Shown piece after piece: positions 54,154-63,724 of a DNA stretch of 64,000 bases. Numbering within the stretch: position 1 is the first letter of the stretch; each line of letters starts with the position of its first letter. The stretch comes from Branchiostoma floridae (Eukaryota; Chordata; Leptocardii; Amphioxiformes; Branchiostomatidae): contig NC_049989.1 of assembly GCF_000003815.2 (NCBI RefSeq), forward strand, positions 13,667,764-13,731,763, given 5' to 3'. The translations under genes and the position numbers were made by a program. The notes beneath the pieces are model-generated. The model was given only the letters and a program-made list of their open reading frames with translations. It had not been told where the DNA came from and did not search any database.

Positions 54154-54459
54154 AGCTAAGGGCACAACCCGCCGTACGTGTGATTTGTCCGTACGCTTTT
54201 TTGGGAGGCCACGTCCGCCACGTATTTCTGAAAACGTTCAGGCTGTACAGGGCAGGTGCGTCGCACGTACTGGCACGTACGGGGGGCGAATTTCCTGCAC
54301 GTAAAGTTCTACGGCGTGTCTGCGTGATCCAAAATCCGTCGGATTCCCTTCGAGTTCGTACGGAGACGGTACTTACCACTTACGGATCCCAAAAGATTGC
54401 CCACGTTTTGGTACGCAGACAGCAAGTATTTGCACGCACGGCGGGTTGTGCCCCTAGCT
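54154..54459 (+). mobile_element. CGTACG-rich MITE, copy 5, inside a LINE
   Basis: Starts AGCTAAGGGCACAACCCG and ends GTTGTGCCCCTAGCT, flanked by TA on both sides (54152-54153, 54460-54461). Removing the element and one TA restores an uninterrupted LINE frame across ATCGGTAACAGAAAC, which fixes the insertion boundaries. Confidence 0.9.
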
Positions 54460-54580
54460 TAACAGAAACACTAGGAACAACCATCCTGCGATCACCATCA
54501 AAACAAGGACAACCCGATACAAGAACAGTTTACTTCCTTACATGGTCAATCTTCTGAATAGAGAGTTACTGTGCATTGAT
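54460..54580 (+). mobile_element. LINE reverse-transcriptase C-terminus, part 2
   Basis: Continues in frame from part 1: NRNTRNNHPAITIKTRTTRY, then KNSLLPYMVNLLNRELL. The (R/K)Y--S-LPY---LLN ending is typical of LINE reverse transcriptases (usually RTERYRRSFLPYMVNLLN-like). Confidence 0.78.
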
Positions 54581-54774
54581 GATGTTCGCTTTTGTGGGTG
54601 ATTTGTGGTATGTCTTCGAATTCCTCTTTTACATGATCACAATGGCCTGATAAATAATTTACTCACCCATTCATTCATTCAAACCCATCAAAATCCAGGG
54701 GGAAGGATACAAAGATACAAAAAAAACGGAAGTTCTGCTGCAGTACCAAGGATAGCCGCCACAGATAAACAATT

Positions 54775-54838
<64 letters not shown>

Positions 54839-54920
54839 ACACATACACACTCACACGCACACACGCACATACACATACACACTCACACACACACGCGCAC
54901 ACACACACACATACCGAAAA
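54775..54920. repeat. (AC)n microsatellite
   Basis: Pure (CA)n from 54777 to about 54832, then imperfect copies with ACAT and ACGC steps. It is preceded by GTTCTGCTGCAGTACCAAGG, the phrase that also precedes the (AC)n at 48290, so it belongs to another remnant of the transposon family described at 3108. Confidence 0.95.
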
Positions 54921-55193
54921 CGATACCCCCCTTTTCACTGAGGTAATCACATAAAGATAGGGCACGTTGCAAAACCAGTTGCAAGACAGTCCAGTAGTTA
55001 TAAGTTCTAACATGCTGTTTGCCGATTGGATTGCCACGACACAATTTCTTTCATTTTTAAAAGCTATACGCAGCTTTATCACATCTTCTTAAGCCCAATG
55101 AACTAGAAAACGTTTACTCTTAACACAAAGGCCACAGTATCATAGTCGCAATGCTTGATCAGTCTTACCTGAGCCATTTCAAAAGATAACAAG

Positions 55194-55196
<3 letters not shown>

Positions 55197-55258
<62 letters not shown>
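55197..55258. repeat. (TA)n microsatellite, ~30 repeats
   Basis: Uninterrupted TA dinucleotides. The flanks (CACAAAGGCCACAGTATCAT before, TCATGGCTGACCAAGAATTA after) also flank a non-expanded site near 48585-48720, so the tract arose inside a duplicated or dispersed segment. Confidence 0.95.
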
Positions 55259-55264
<6 letters not shown>

Positions 55265-55335
55265 CTCATAAGTCCAACTGATCCTAACAGTTCATGGCTG
55301 ACCAAGAATTATAAATAAAAGAGGGCATGCATGCC

Positions 55336-55437
55336 TTTTCCGTTAAACGTTACGAGCCATTCACCGTTAATCGTTACCGACCCGCTCTAATTCACCGTTA
55401 AGCGTTATCGGTATATTATTCGTGAAGCGTTATTGGT
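55336..55437. repeat. Degenerate CCGTTAANCGTTA repeats
   Basis: Four spaced variants: CCGTTAAACGTTACG, CCGTTAATCGTTACCG, CCGTTAAGCGTTATCG and CGTGAAGCGTTATTGG. The spacing is about 24-34 bp. The function is unknown; the units contain the near-palindrome TTAACGTTA-like core. Confidence 0.6.
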
Positions 55438-55595
55438 CGTTTTAATGAATCAAACAAGAAATCCCCCCCAAAACTTTTGATATTGCATGGAGGTATTGGA
55501 TCCTGTATGTGTAGTTATTTGTTGTTTTTTGGTCTTAGTGTGTGTAGGACCTACAAAGGATACAGGATACGACCATATATATGCGTATTGACATA

Positions 55596-55773
55596 CAGTC
55601 AAACCTGTATTAGGGGCCACCTCTACAGAGGGGCCACCTGTCCATAGTGGCCACTTTTTGTCTGTCCCTTGGGTATTTTATCTACAAGTTACCACCTCTA
55701 TACAGAGGCCACCTGTCTATAGTGGCCAAATTTGTCCGGTCCCTTGAGTGGCCGCTATAGACAGGTTTGACTG
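55596..55773 (+). mobile_element. Pogo/mariner-like MITE, 178 bp (copy 1)
   Basis: Ends CAGTCAAACCTGT and ACAGGTTTGACTG, flanked by TA (55594-55595, 55774-55775). Inside, the CTATAGTGGCCA and ACAGAGG(CC)ACCTG motifs are repeated in both orientations. An equally long copy in the opposite orientation is at 61885-62062. The terminus and TA target are typical of Tc1/mariner-pogo MITEs. Confidence 0.9.
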
Positions 55774-56707
55774 TACTGTATTTGGCTTTGGCAAAATGTT
55801 TTCTTGGGACGATGTTATTTTTACTTTGACTCCCCTTTTGCAGCCTGGTAATCAAATAAAAAATACTTATTCGGCCTAAAACTTTACCTAAGCCAAGCCA
55901 AGCTAACTCATACGGACTTAAATATACGTACAATTGTGAACGGGGCCAACCGTTCGGGATGATACAAAGAGTGTGTCTGAAAAAAAATCAATAAACTTGT
56001 CACAAAAACGTTTCGTTATCTGTGCACGTGTGAGCCGCGATTTCTGGAAAAAGTCCACATGATGACCCGAGGGCTTGACACCCCCGGCTCTCTTAACGTG
56101 TAAGGAATGGTTATCGACAGGAATTCGGAGGTTCGCCGTATCTATGGAATATAGAAAATCTTCATGATTGATGTACTCGTGCGTTTGGAAAGACAGACTC
56201 TTGTGTGTTGCAAAAAAAAAAGAAGAAGCTGCTGCTGTGGTTTTACCTTAAACTTATAGTGTCGATACCAAACGTTTTGAATTTGACTAAACTTTCCAAC
56301 GTATGAGACCTTCAAAGTACAATTTACAAATTCTAAATATGACGTTGTTTTGTAGCACGTTTTCTTTCATCCTGGACTATATAACGTTAACCCCAATGCT
56401 GTATTGTTGTTGTACTTATACTTGTTATCGTTATTTTTGATTTTCATTTTCCAATTTTGATGTTAATATTAAGAGCTTGGTAGAGTTGATTAACACTGTG
56501 TCTTGTGGTGCGTTTTCCATGTTGATCAATAAACAAAACAAAAAAATACAAAACACCATTATCGCTACCTTACTGAGTACCAGCACCTCCAAACTATTTA
56601 TTGGGTATGATTATGGACAGGATGGTCCGGCCAATAGTATATAAAGTCTGATTGACAGGAATCACTGAAGTAGCTTGAATTGATAAATATTATTCAATCA
56701 AAGAATC

Positions 56708-56771
56708 GGTACAATGACCTAGTAGGTAGAGTATCACGTAGCAAGAAAAAGATCGCTGGTTCAATTCTGGC
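56708..56771 (+). mobile_element. tRNA-like SINE head fragment
   Basis: ACAATGACCTAGTAGGTAGA (A box) and CTGGTTCAATTCTGGCC (B box) match the head of the family at 25537, here in plus orientation. The body is absent. Confidence 0.65.
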
Positions 56772-56899
56772 CAAAACTTTCTGTTTCTTTGAACATATTC
56801 TATCATCATAGAAAAATGCAGAAAACATTCTTGCTCGGATATATAAATGCTATTTAGCACCATTTAATTTGATAAACCTCTGGGTATGAGTTAGGCCTT

Positions 56900-57307
56900 A
56901 GGCCATGTTGATTTGATTATATGGATATCATCCACTGGGAACCAAAAAAAAATTATACGAGCGCCCGAATAAAAAAAGGTTGACTAAAAACGTTGCCTTC
57001 ATTATAAAAACTAAGTGGTCAGGAAGATTTGGGCATATTATAACTGGACATACAGAATATACTAAGTAGTATACCGAACAATAGATTCTTCATTTTCGTT
57101 CTTTCACATCTTCTTTGACCTTGGAATATTCTATGACAGTACTCTACCTTTTCTGGCACGTTTATGCAATCCATTGCATATAATTGCTTGTTTGAGCCTG
57201 CTTTGTATGAATTACAGTATGCATGGTTGAATCTTACTTTATTTTTGGAAACGGCCGAAACTGATGCGCGCGCGGATGTCATCCATATAATCAAATCAAC
57301 ATGGCTT
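56900..57307. mobile_element. AGGCCATGTTG MITE, best copy
   Basis: Ends AGGCCATGTTGATTTGATTA and the inverse TAATCAAATCAACATGGCTT, with GATATCATCC and GGATGTCATCC further in. The right terminus carries GCGCGCGCGG next to GATGTCATCC, as in the AGGCCACAGC family, so the two families are related. The interior has no coding content. Confidence 0.85.
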
Positions 57308-57950
57308 TAGGGTCCACAGTCATCCTGTCAATAGTGCCCCCACCCCCACATTTTGTCAATAGATTGTCGTTGGCATGAAAATTCCATGTTTGTTTTCTTT
57401 ATATATCTTTAAACACTACTATATACCAAACATTTTAATATCCATCCGCGACATTGAGTCATACTGTTCACATGCGCCATTCAGCTGACAACTAAACGTA
57501 TGTCTTCCCCGTCGGCCTTTCTTATCAACTAGTTTATAGGTAATTTGCTGTAAAGTATTTCGATACCTAGAATCACAATGTTAGCTTTTCATCACTTAAT
57601 ATTTCATAACTATGTTAATCACCAAAATTGAAGAATCATCATATCATTGGCAGCGGGAGAACGCTTATCAACAATTCCATATTGTCACCTGCCGCTATTA
57701 CCAACCATATCACGGGAACAAAGACGTGTATATCTCCATTATATACGAAGGAGATATGGCAATTTTAACGGTTCCTTTGGCCATTATAACATTTTCTTGA
57801 TAGGGAAATATTTTTGGAACGAGAAATTGCTGTTATGATGAAAGGATGTCGTTGATATGGTGCTGCATTTGCCATTAGTTAATGTAATAATAACAATATT
57901 TTACGGAATTTGGTATGAGGTAAGCCTTCTTAGCGCAAATGTATGGCACA
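57308..57950. other. Non-coding; no gene recognised
   Basis: No supportable feature. Confidence 0.35.
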
Positions 57951-58265
57951 AGGCTAGGGCACAGCAAATAAATTTATTGGGCGACATTGACCGATTTTGA
58001 AAAAATAGAAATGTAAAATTCACCCACCCCCTCCGAGATGGTGAATATGTTGATAAAGTACCAAAATGGGAAGATACATCGTGTGGCAGCCTTGATGGTA
58101 CTTGTAGAGCTGACAGTAGTGAGGTACATGTAGCCATGACCGTAGCTGTAGAAGTGAAACTAAATTTAGTTGGATAGTAGAAGTGGCACCAATGTGGTGG
58201 CCATGACTGTACTTGACAACTTTGTAAGTGATATTTGTCTACCAATCTACAGAGTTTGGCCTGTA
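57951..58265. mobile_element. Diverged AGGCCACAGC-family MITE piece
   Basis: AGGGCACAGCAAATAAATTT at the left and several GTGGCACCAATGTGGTGGCC and TAGAAGTG phrases match the 42294 family interior in inverted order. The right terminus is not recognisable. Confidence 0.5.
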
Positions 58266-59284
58266 CTTAAGCCATATAATGAGTCAGAAAAAGAAGGCTT
58301 TTTGGTTTCCAGGCAACCTTAAGGCGACCCACAAGTACTATTCTAACGTTTGAGCTCGTACATAAAGTAACTTGAGCACTCGTAGTTTTTAAACAAACGG
58401 ATCCACAATATGTCATGATATAAGTTGTAAAAAAATACCAGTTGTAGCTACCTTCACTAGCTTGTCGGCACCGCAGAACCTTAGAGAGGGACTTCGTAAG
58501 ATTCAAGCCATACTTTTCCGTAAATCAGCCGTACCTCAAATGTGTACACACGCAAGCGTCGATGGCATCCATTCATTGATCGTATTCAGAGTCACATTCA
58601 ATACTGAAAGCGCCTGTCACACATTCAAGACCTTTCCACGACTATGCTCCCGACTAGGTATAAGAAATTTCCGGTCCAGAGGATCAGGTCCAGGTCCGAA
58701 CCTGATTCAGTGTGTGAAAACGTGCGAATGGTCCATTTCGTCACAAAGAAATCGGTTTGGTGAAATATTTGACTCGCACTGGCGTTTTGAAATCCTATAA
58801 AGCTAACTGCCTTAAAGTTTGTATGATTGACTGTAAAACTTGGTAGAAATGACTATAGCCTCTGCTCTATTTCGCTCTTGTTATTTTCCCCGACCCGTAA
58901 ACCCTAAAACGTGTGAGTGCCTGTACTATGTTCATATAATCTATTCATTTTCTAATAGGTGCGACATCCGGTCTAACCGATTTTTTTCAGGCCCGGTTTT
59001 CCTGGACCGGTCCAATAAGAAAACCGGTTTTGTATCGGTACACCTTACCGGTACCCAGCCCTACCTTCGACTATCTCCAACCAATATCGGCGCCGGGTTA
59101 TTGATACTCTGATTGTATACAGAATATGACTTTGATTTTTCAAAATTCCATAATCAATTTGCGCAGGCGAATTTTAAACACTAGTATGCAGCCTTGCCGA
59201 CCAACCCACAACCACAGATGTCCTTACTCACGACTAACTCTCAAATATAGTCTGGAAACGGTCGGGGGAAGGTTGGATCGTGGT

Positions 59285-59490
59285 TGGCTACGCACATTTC
59301 CAAACCGGGGCCCGGCCGGGCTGTTTGTGGAAACGAAGAATAGAAATGTATACGCAACAATATACACTAATAATTCCCACGACTATTCTCTTTACGTCTT
59401 ATGCAGTTTGGTGTCTTTTATATCATACGTTTCGTTCCCGAAAGCTGCCCGGTTGGACCTCGGTTTGGAAATGTGACTAAGGCCAAACAG
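59285..59490. mobile_element. Diverged GC-rich MITE
   Basis: The left arm CACATTTCCAAACCGGGGCC has its diverged inverse at 59440-59475 (GGTTGGACCTCGGTTTGGAA). The interior (TATTCTCTTTACGTC, TGTCTTTTATATCATACG) resembles that of 28588-28813, so it is a distant relative. Confidence 0.55.
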
Positions 59491-59504
59491 GTAAGTGTTC
59501 TTAC

Positions 59505-59887
59505 CGTTTCCAGTGCGACGAGCCAAGCCGCGTGCTGTGAGTCCTCTGCCGTTGAAGCTGATGCCTCAATGCGGTGCACTCACCGAAAGTACGATACGTA
59601 ACGGCCTGGGTGTCTGTCACAACCCGTGAGTAACTAGAATGACTAAAACACACGCCCCACCGCGACCCTCCTCAAACACTGCCACACTCCACACAAAGCG
59701 ACCCTGTACAAAGAAAATACCTGCCGTACACACGTCCCACAAACCTTGTCTACCTGGTACAAATAGAATCGGACGGCATGCCAAAAGAGCTACTTCCGTC
59801 GTACTTACACAGGTAGTTGTAAATGACAGCGCGCCACGCGCATGTGCTCCGTTCACAAGCTCTGCTTTGAAGTTCACTGGCTTTATA
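59505..59887 (-). promoter_or_regulatory. Possible promoter and first exon
   Basis: A minus-strand TATAAAG (59887-59881) precedes about 350 bp of unusually G+C- and CpG-rich DNA that ends at a strong donor, AACG|GTAAGAAC (GT at 59504-59503). This looks like a TATA promoter with a 5' non-coding exon and could serve the NOS gene, whose first coding exon has an acceptor upstream of its ATG. Against this, the donor lies in a small hairpin (GGTAAGTGTTCTTACC) next to a MITE. No transcript evidence is available. Confidence 0.2.
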
Positions 59888-59959
59888 GAGTCCAACGTTT
59901 ACACTAATAATACTAAACCCACGCCGGTACCCGTCTACTTTGTTTCGCCTATCTTTTGT

Positions 59960-60346
59960 TGAGACAAATTGGGGCAGGGATTGCGTTTCTTGGCAAATAT
60001 TTGTCTGGAAAGTAGATTATTTGTTGGAGAAAGGTATCAACCACTTTAATTAGAGAGTAATGACCTAGCGTTGCGGGGCCCGTCTGTTTCGTCGTTGCTA
60101 TGTTATTGAGGAGAAGCTTACAGGAAGGCTTTCACTGATCTGAAATCTCGATCAGACGATTTCATCTATTCTAAAACATGTCTTGATAAAAAAAAACACA
60201 GAGAGAAATTGAGATTATTTGGTTAGAGTGCGAGCTAAGAATTTGAGTACAGTAAAAATCCGTTTTTCTCCAAATAAGAAACATTTTCCAATGCATGAGG
60301 ATATTTCAAGGCGTGTGGGCATAGAATATGTGCTATAGCTAGTAAT
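59960..60346. other. Non-coding; no gene recognised
   Basis: No supportable feature. Confidence 0.35.
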
Positions 60347-60530
60347 GGCCCGATCACCTACGTCGTACGCTAGTCGCACGCTCGTCGTACGCTCGTCGTA
60401 TGGTCACAAACTGAGGTATTCTCGGTATACTCTTGTATATGTCCTGAAGAATTCAGCAGTTTTGTTTAAAAAAAATCTGTTTTAGATCCTTGTCGGCGAT
60501 TGGTTCCATCACAGCCTGCTTTAAGATTCA
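60347..60530. mobile_element. CGTACGACG MITE, inverted copy
   Basis: It begins GGCCCGATCACCTACGTCGT with three CGTCGTACGCT-like steps and ends with TAGATCCTTGTCGGCGATTG, the inverse of the ends at 41160 and 43637. Confidence 0.6.
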
Positions 60531-60646
60531 GCCGAAACTGTCAATGCCTTCAAATCAAAGGTGGACAGTCACCGGATGGATGCGGGTAGAGTACACGTCT
60601 ATCCCAACATAAACTCACTATGTCAACGAATATGACCGAACGGTTA

Positions 60647-60716
60647 AAGAGTGTGTGGTTTACCCCCGGTACTCTCTCTAGGTTAAAGGGAGAAATGGGG
60701 GTAAACCACACCCTCT
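60647..60716. repeat. Strong inverted repeat (21-bp stem)
   Basis: AAGAGTGTGTGGTTTACCCC (from 60647) pairs with the inverse ending CCACACCCTCTT (60716), with one mismatch over 21 bp. The loop is about 27 bp. It may be a very small MITE. No flanking duplication was identified. Confidence 0.75.
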
Positions 60717-61884
60717 TGGACTAAAGTTTAGCTATGTTTGAGATGACATATATGACCTACATGAGCTATAGGGAGCATCGCAACATGTAATTGTGACCAT
60801 TTTGTTTTAAGAGTCAAGAGAACGGCGTACTAGAGGTCATTGTGAAAGAAACTCAAACGTAACACAATCAGTACTTAGCTCATCTGACTACTTTCCATGC
60901 TAGGTATAAGCAACCAGTGACCGAAGGAGCTGTACGACGTTTCAACTCAAAAGTTTTTAAATGACGAACATAAATGTTTTTAAACATTAATATCTAAGTG
61001 CTTGTAAAGTAAAAAACACAAAAATGTGCAAATGATCATTCTAACTTTTACGCTGTATTTAAATTGAATTTTTAGCTAATAAGATGAAATTATTACTCTC
61101 TCAAGGGACTAATAATGATGCTAAAACCATCACTGTTCCGTAAAATTATTTTCTGCTTTGTTGCGTCGTCGGAAATGTAAATGTACGGTCAGGGGAAAAT
61201 GGTTAGCGTGATTCTATTCACAGAAAACTAATGAGCTATTACTGAACAGCAAAATCAGGCCTGTAGCGAGTGCTATTAAGGGCTTCTGAGAGCATTTTGA
61301 AGATAATTGAAATGTTTTATTGCAAATTCATGCCCATGGGGCTAATTGCAAGTGAACAAAATCAAATACATGGAGTGATTGAAAACGAGTAAATCTTGAA
61401 GATAGAAACCATAAATGTATAGCTCATTATTCTTCTTAAGATAAAAGTATTTAATGTTTTTGCAGTGTGCAGTCTGGTATCTCCGGGTCCCTCTAGCCTC
61501 TACCAGGCCTTCCGGCGGGGGTTCGGATAGTGGGGTTCGGTAAGAATGATGACACTAATTGCAAATTCTTCCCGAGGGTTGATTGCAGGCAAAATGATAG
61601 GGACTGGCAAATAGTATAGAACAATATAGCATTGTGTCTACTCTAGTCTAAAAGCTAACTCCAATAATGTGGAATAATCGGCTAAGAAATTCAATTCGCG
61701 GTAAGGGTAGTATTTCAACTTGGAACGTGGACAAATATTTCACCATGCTGGCACAAATACCATTGCAAATAATTTTTTCCTTGCAGCTATATTTTTTCTT
61801 CAAATTTTATTGGGCAGACTGAAGATAGCAATACTTACAATTAGGAAAAGTTGACTGATAATAACTATCTGCGGAAAGTGACTA
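60717..61884. other. Non-coding; repeat remnants only
   Basis: No gene was recognised. Two phrases, TTTTATTGCAAATTCATGCC (61317) and AATTGCAAATTCTTCCCGAG (61547), look like diverged ends of one dispersed repeat. A related AATAAAGTTTGTTGCATATT occurs at 50322. Confidence 0.35.
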
Positions 61885-62062
61885 CAGTCAAACCTGTCTA
61901 TAGCGGCCACTCAAGGGACCGGACAAATTTGGCCACTATAGACAGGTGGCCTCTGTATAGAGGTGGTAACTTGTAGATAAAATACCCAAGGGACCGACAA
62001 AAAGTGGCCACTATGGACAGGTGGCCCCTCTGTAGAGGTGGCCCCTAATACAGGTTTGACTG
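61885..62062 (-). mobile_element. Pogo/mariner-like MITE, 178 bp (copy 2, inverted)
   Basis: The inverse complement of 55596-55773 with very few differences, flanked by TA (61883-61884, 62063-62064). The two copies are 6.1 kb apart and face each other. Confidence 0.9.
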
Positions 62063-62179
62063 TATACAGAGGCATCTTGTAACTGAAGATTGATTCATAC
62101 TTAACGCCACAACGAAACGGGGTCTGATAAAAGAATGTACTTCAGGCTACATTGTCGTTCTATATGGGGCTGACATACA

Positions 62180-62361
62180 ACGTAACGCTAGTTCACCTTT
62201 ATCTGCGAGGTAACCTATATCCGTTTTTCAAACAGCATATTTAGTGATATCAAGTCGATGAACAGTGGACAGTTTGAAACCACCGTCCGTCAACTTGATA
62301 TCACTTAATACCCAGTTAAAACATTGGATATATGTTACCTTGCGGTGAACTATGTAACGCC
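62180..62361. mobile_element. Fold-back MITE with TTCACC ends
   Basis: Outer arms GTAACGCTAGTTCACC...GAGGTAACCTATATCC and GGATATATGTTACCTTGCGG...TGAACTATGTAACGC. Inner arms TTAGTGATATCAAGTCGATG and CGTCAACTTGATATCACTTA. The inverted repeats are nested, with a spacer that lets the inner pair form a separate hairpin. Confidence 0.75.
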
Positions 62362-63394
62362 ATGACCCAAACGCATGCAATGACATTTGCGTTTAAATTT
62401 TGTATGGAAACACAGACTTGACGTTACCTATAATTATATCTGTCTACTCCGCCCACTTGAAGTCCCATTTACACACGAACATGTACAGCCCCTCATACCA
62501 CCGACTGTGATTGACATTTACATCTTAATTCATCAGCAAATATCAATTTCACTTATCTCGCTTCACGATAAATGTCGCTGACAGATTTTAATGGTCCAAT
62601 ATTGACGTCCCGTGGCGAGCTCACATCACACGGTCCAGGGACCACTAATCACCGTTTACTCTTCAGTGAGTGCCCCGTTAGTGTTCACGGAGCTGTGTCT
62701 AAACCGTTTTCCTGTGCTCTTGTGGGTTGCCCCTTGCACATGTCAGTTTGGAAGCTTCACAAGTGGCGTTGGCATTAGAATGAAGAGCCGTACAAACATG
62801 GCACGGTGGGAACGCACATATGCGACCATTAGGTTTGGAGTGTGTGGGGGTCGTTTGGCAGTACTGTAATCTCAAGCAGACTGACGGTGGCATTATACTG
62901 TACATTAGATATGGTAGAAGACGAAACACATTTTTTAAAACGGCCCCTTCTATGATCAAGAGAGAAAATAGCCACCAAATCCTATCCTAATATCTCCACG
63001 TTTACAGACAAAAAGAAAACTTAACTCTCATTTTAACGTCACAAAACCAAGACCTTACATGCAGAAAATGTTGGATCTGTCGTCTTCCACTGTCTCAGAA
63101 AAATGAGTCAAACCCAATAAGTTACATCTTTAAGTTAGACTAGAGTAGTCGCTTACTATACGGTTTTATTTAGTGTTTACCATTATTTGTCTGTCATTTT
63201 CTTTTGTCACATGCAATTATCCCTCGGGCAAGAATTTGCAAAAACTTATTATCTTTTTATGGTATCAAAAGCTAGCCTATGGGCGTTCAGAAATGTGGAC
63301 ACTGAACACTAAAAGGTCGGCTACGCTCCTTTGCTAGTTTTTGATACTATATTATGCCACCGTAAAATCTGCTTGGAGATTAGCGTAACTGCAG
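62362..63394. other. Non-coding; no gene recognised
   Basis: No exon was supported. Near 63335-63380, ATTATGCCACC...AAATCTGCTTGG is a one-armed match to the palindrome at 38873-39022. Confidence 0.35.
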
Positions 63395-63582
63395 ATTGTT
63401 TGTCTCAGACACCTGAGGTCCTGGGTTCAAATCCTGTTATGCTACCAATCTTGTGCCCTTGGGAATGAACACATAACAAGACTTTCCGCACTCTACCTAG
63501 TTGCAAGAGTGGGTACCTGACTTCGGTTGGGGAGGTAAAGGCGGTAGGAAGAGAGGATTGGGCTTCGCCTCCAAATGTTGTG
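63395..63582 (+). mobile_element. tRNA-derived SINE with (CCAA)n tail
   Basis: GTCCTGGGTTCAAATCC (B box, 63419-63435) is followed by the body CTTGTGCCCTTGGGAA..., TACCTGACTTCGGTTGGGGA and GGATTGGGCTTCGCCTCC. It ends directly in the (CCAA)n tract. The A-box half is weak. The body is related to 38565-38735. Confidence 0.7.
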
Positions 63583-63724
63583 ACCAACCAACCAACCAAC
63601 CAACCAACCAACCAACCAACCAACCAACCAACCAACCAACCAACCAACCAACCAACCAACCAACTTACTAAATAACCAACCAACCAACCAACCAACCAAC
63701 CAACCAACCAACTAACCAACCAAC
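63583..63724. repeat. (CCAA)n microsatellite, ~34 repeats
   Basis: (ACCA)n from 63583, broken once near 63664-63675 by ACTTACTAAATA and once near 63711. It is the tail of the preceding SINE that has expanded. Gly-free 'WLVG' repeat frames on the minus strand are artefacts. Confidence 0.95.

Noticed and set aside
58462-58800. 112-codon plus-strand frame, and a short minus-strand frame ending at GAAG|GTAGCT
   Set aside because: No recognisable domain. The downstream part contains the degenerate GGTCCAGGTCC phrases seen in dispersed repeats, and the possible minus-strand exon has no supporting acceptor.
59617-59962. Overlapping frames of 92 and 107 codons in a GC-rich block
   Set aside because: Both strands are open because of low stop density in GC-rich DNA. 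The block was kept only as a possible promoter or non-coding exon.
63405-63719. Trp-Leu-Val-Gly repeat frames on the minus strand
   Set aside because: They are translations of the (CCAA)n tail of a SINE.
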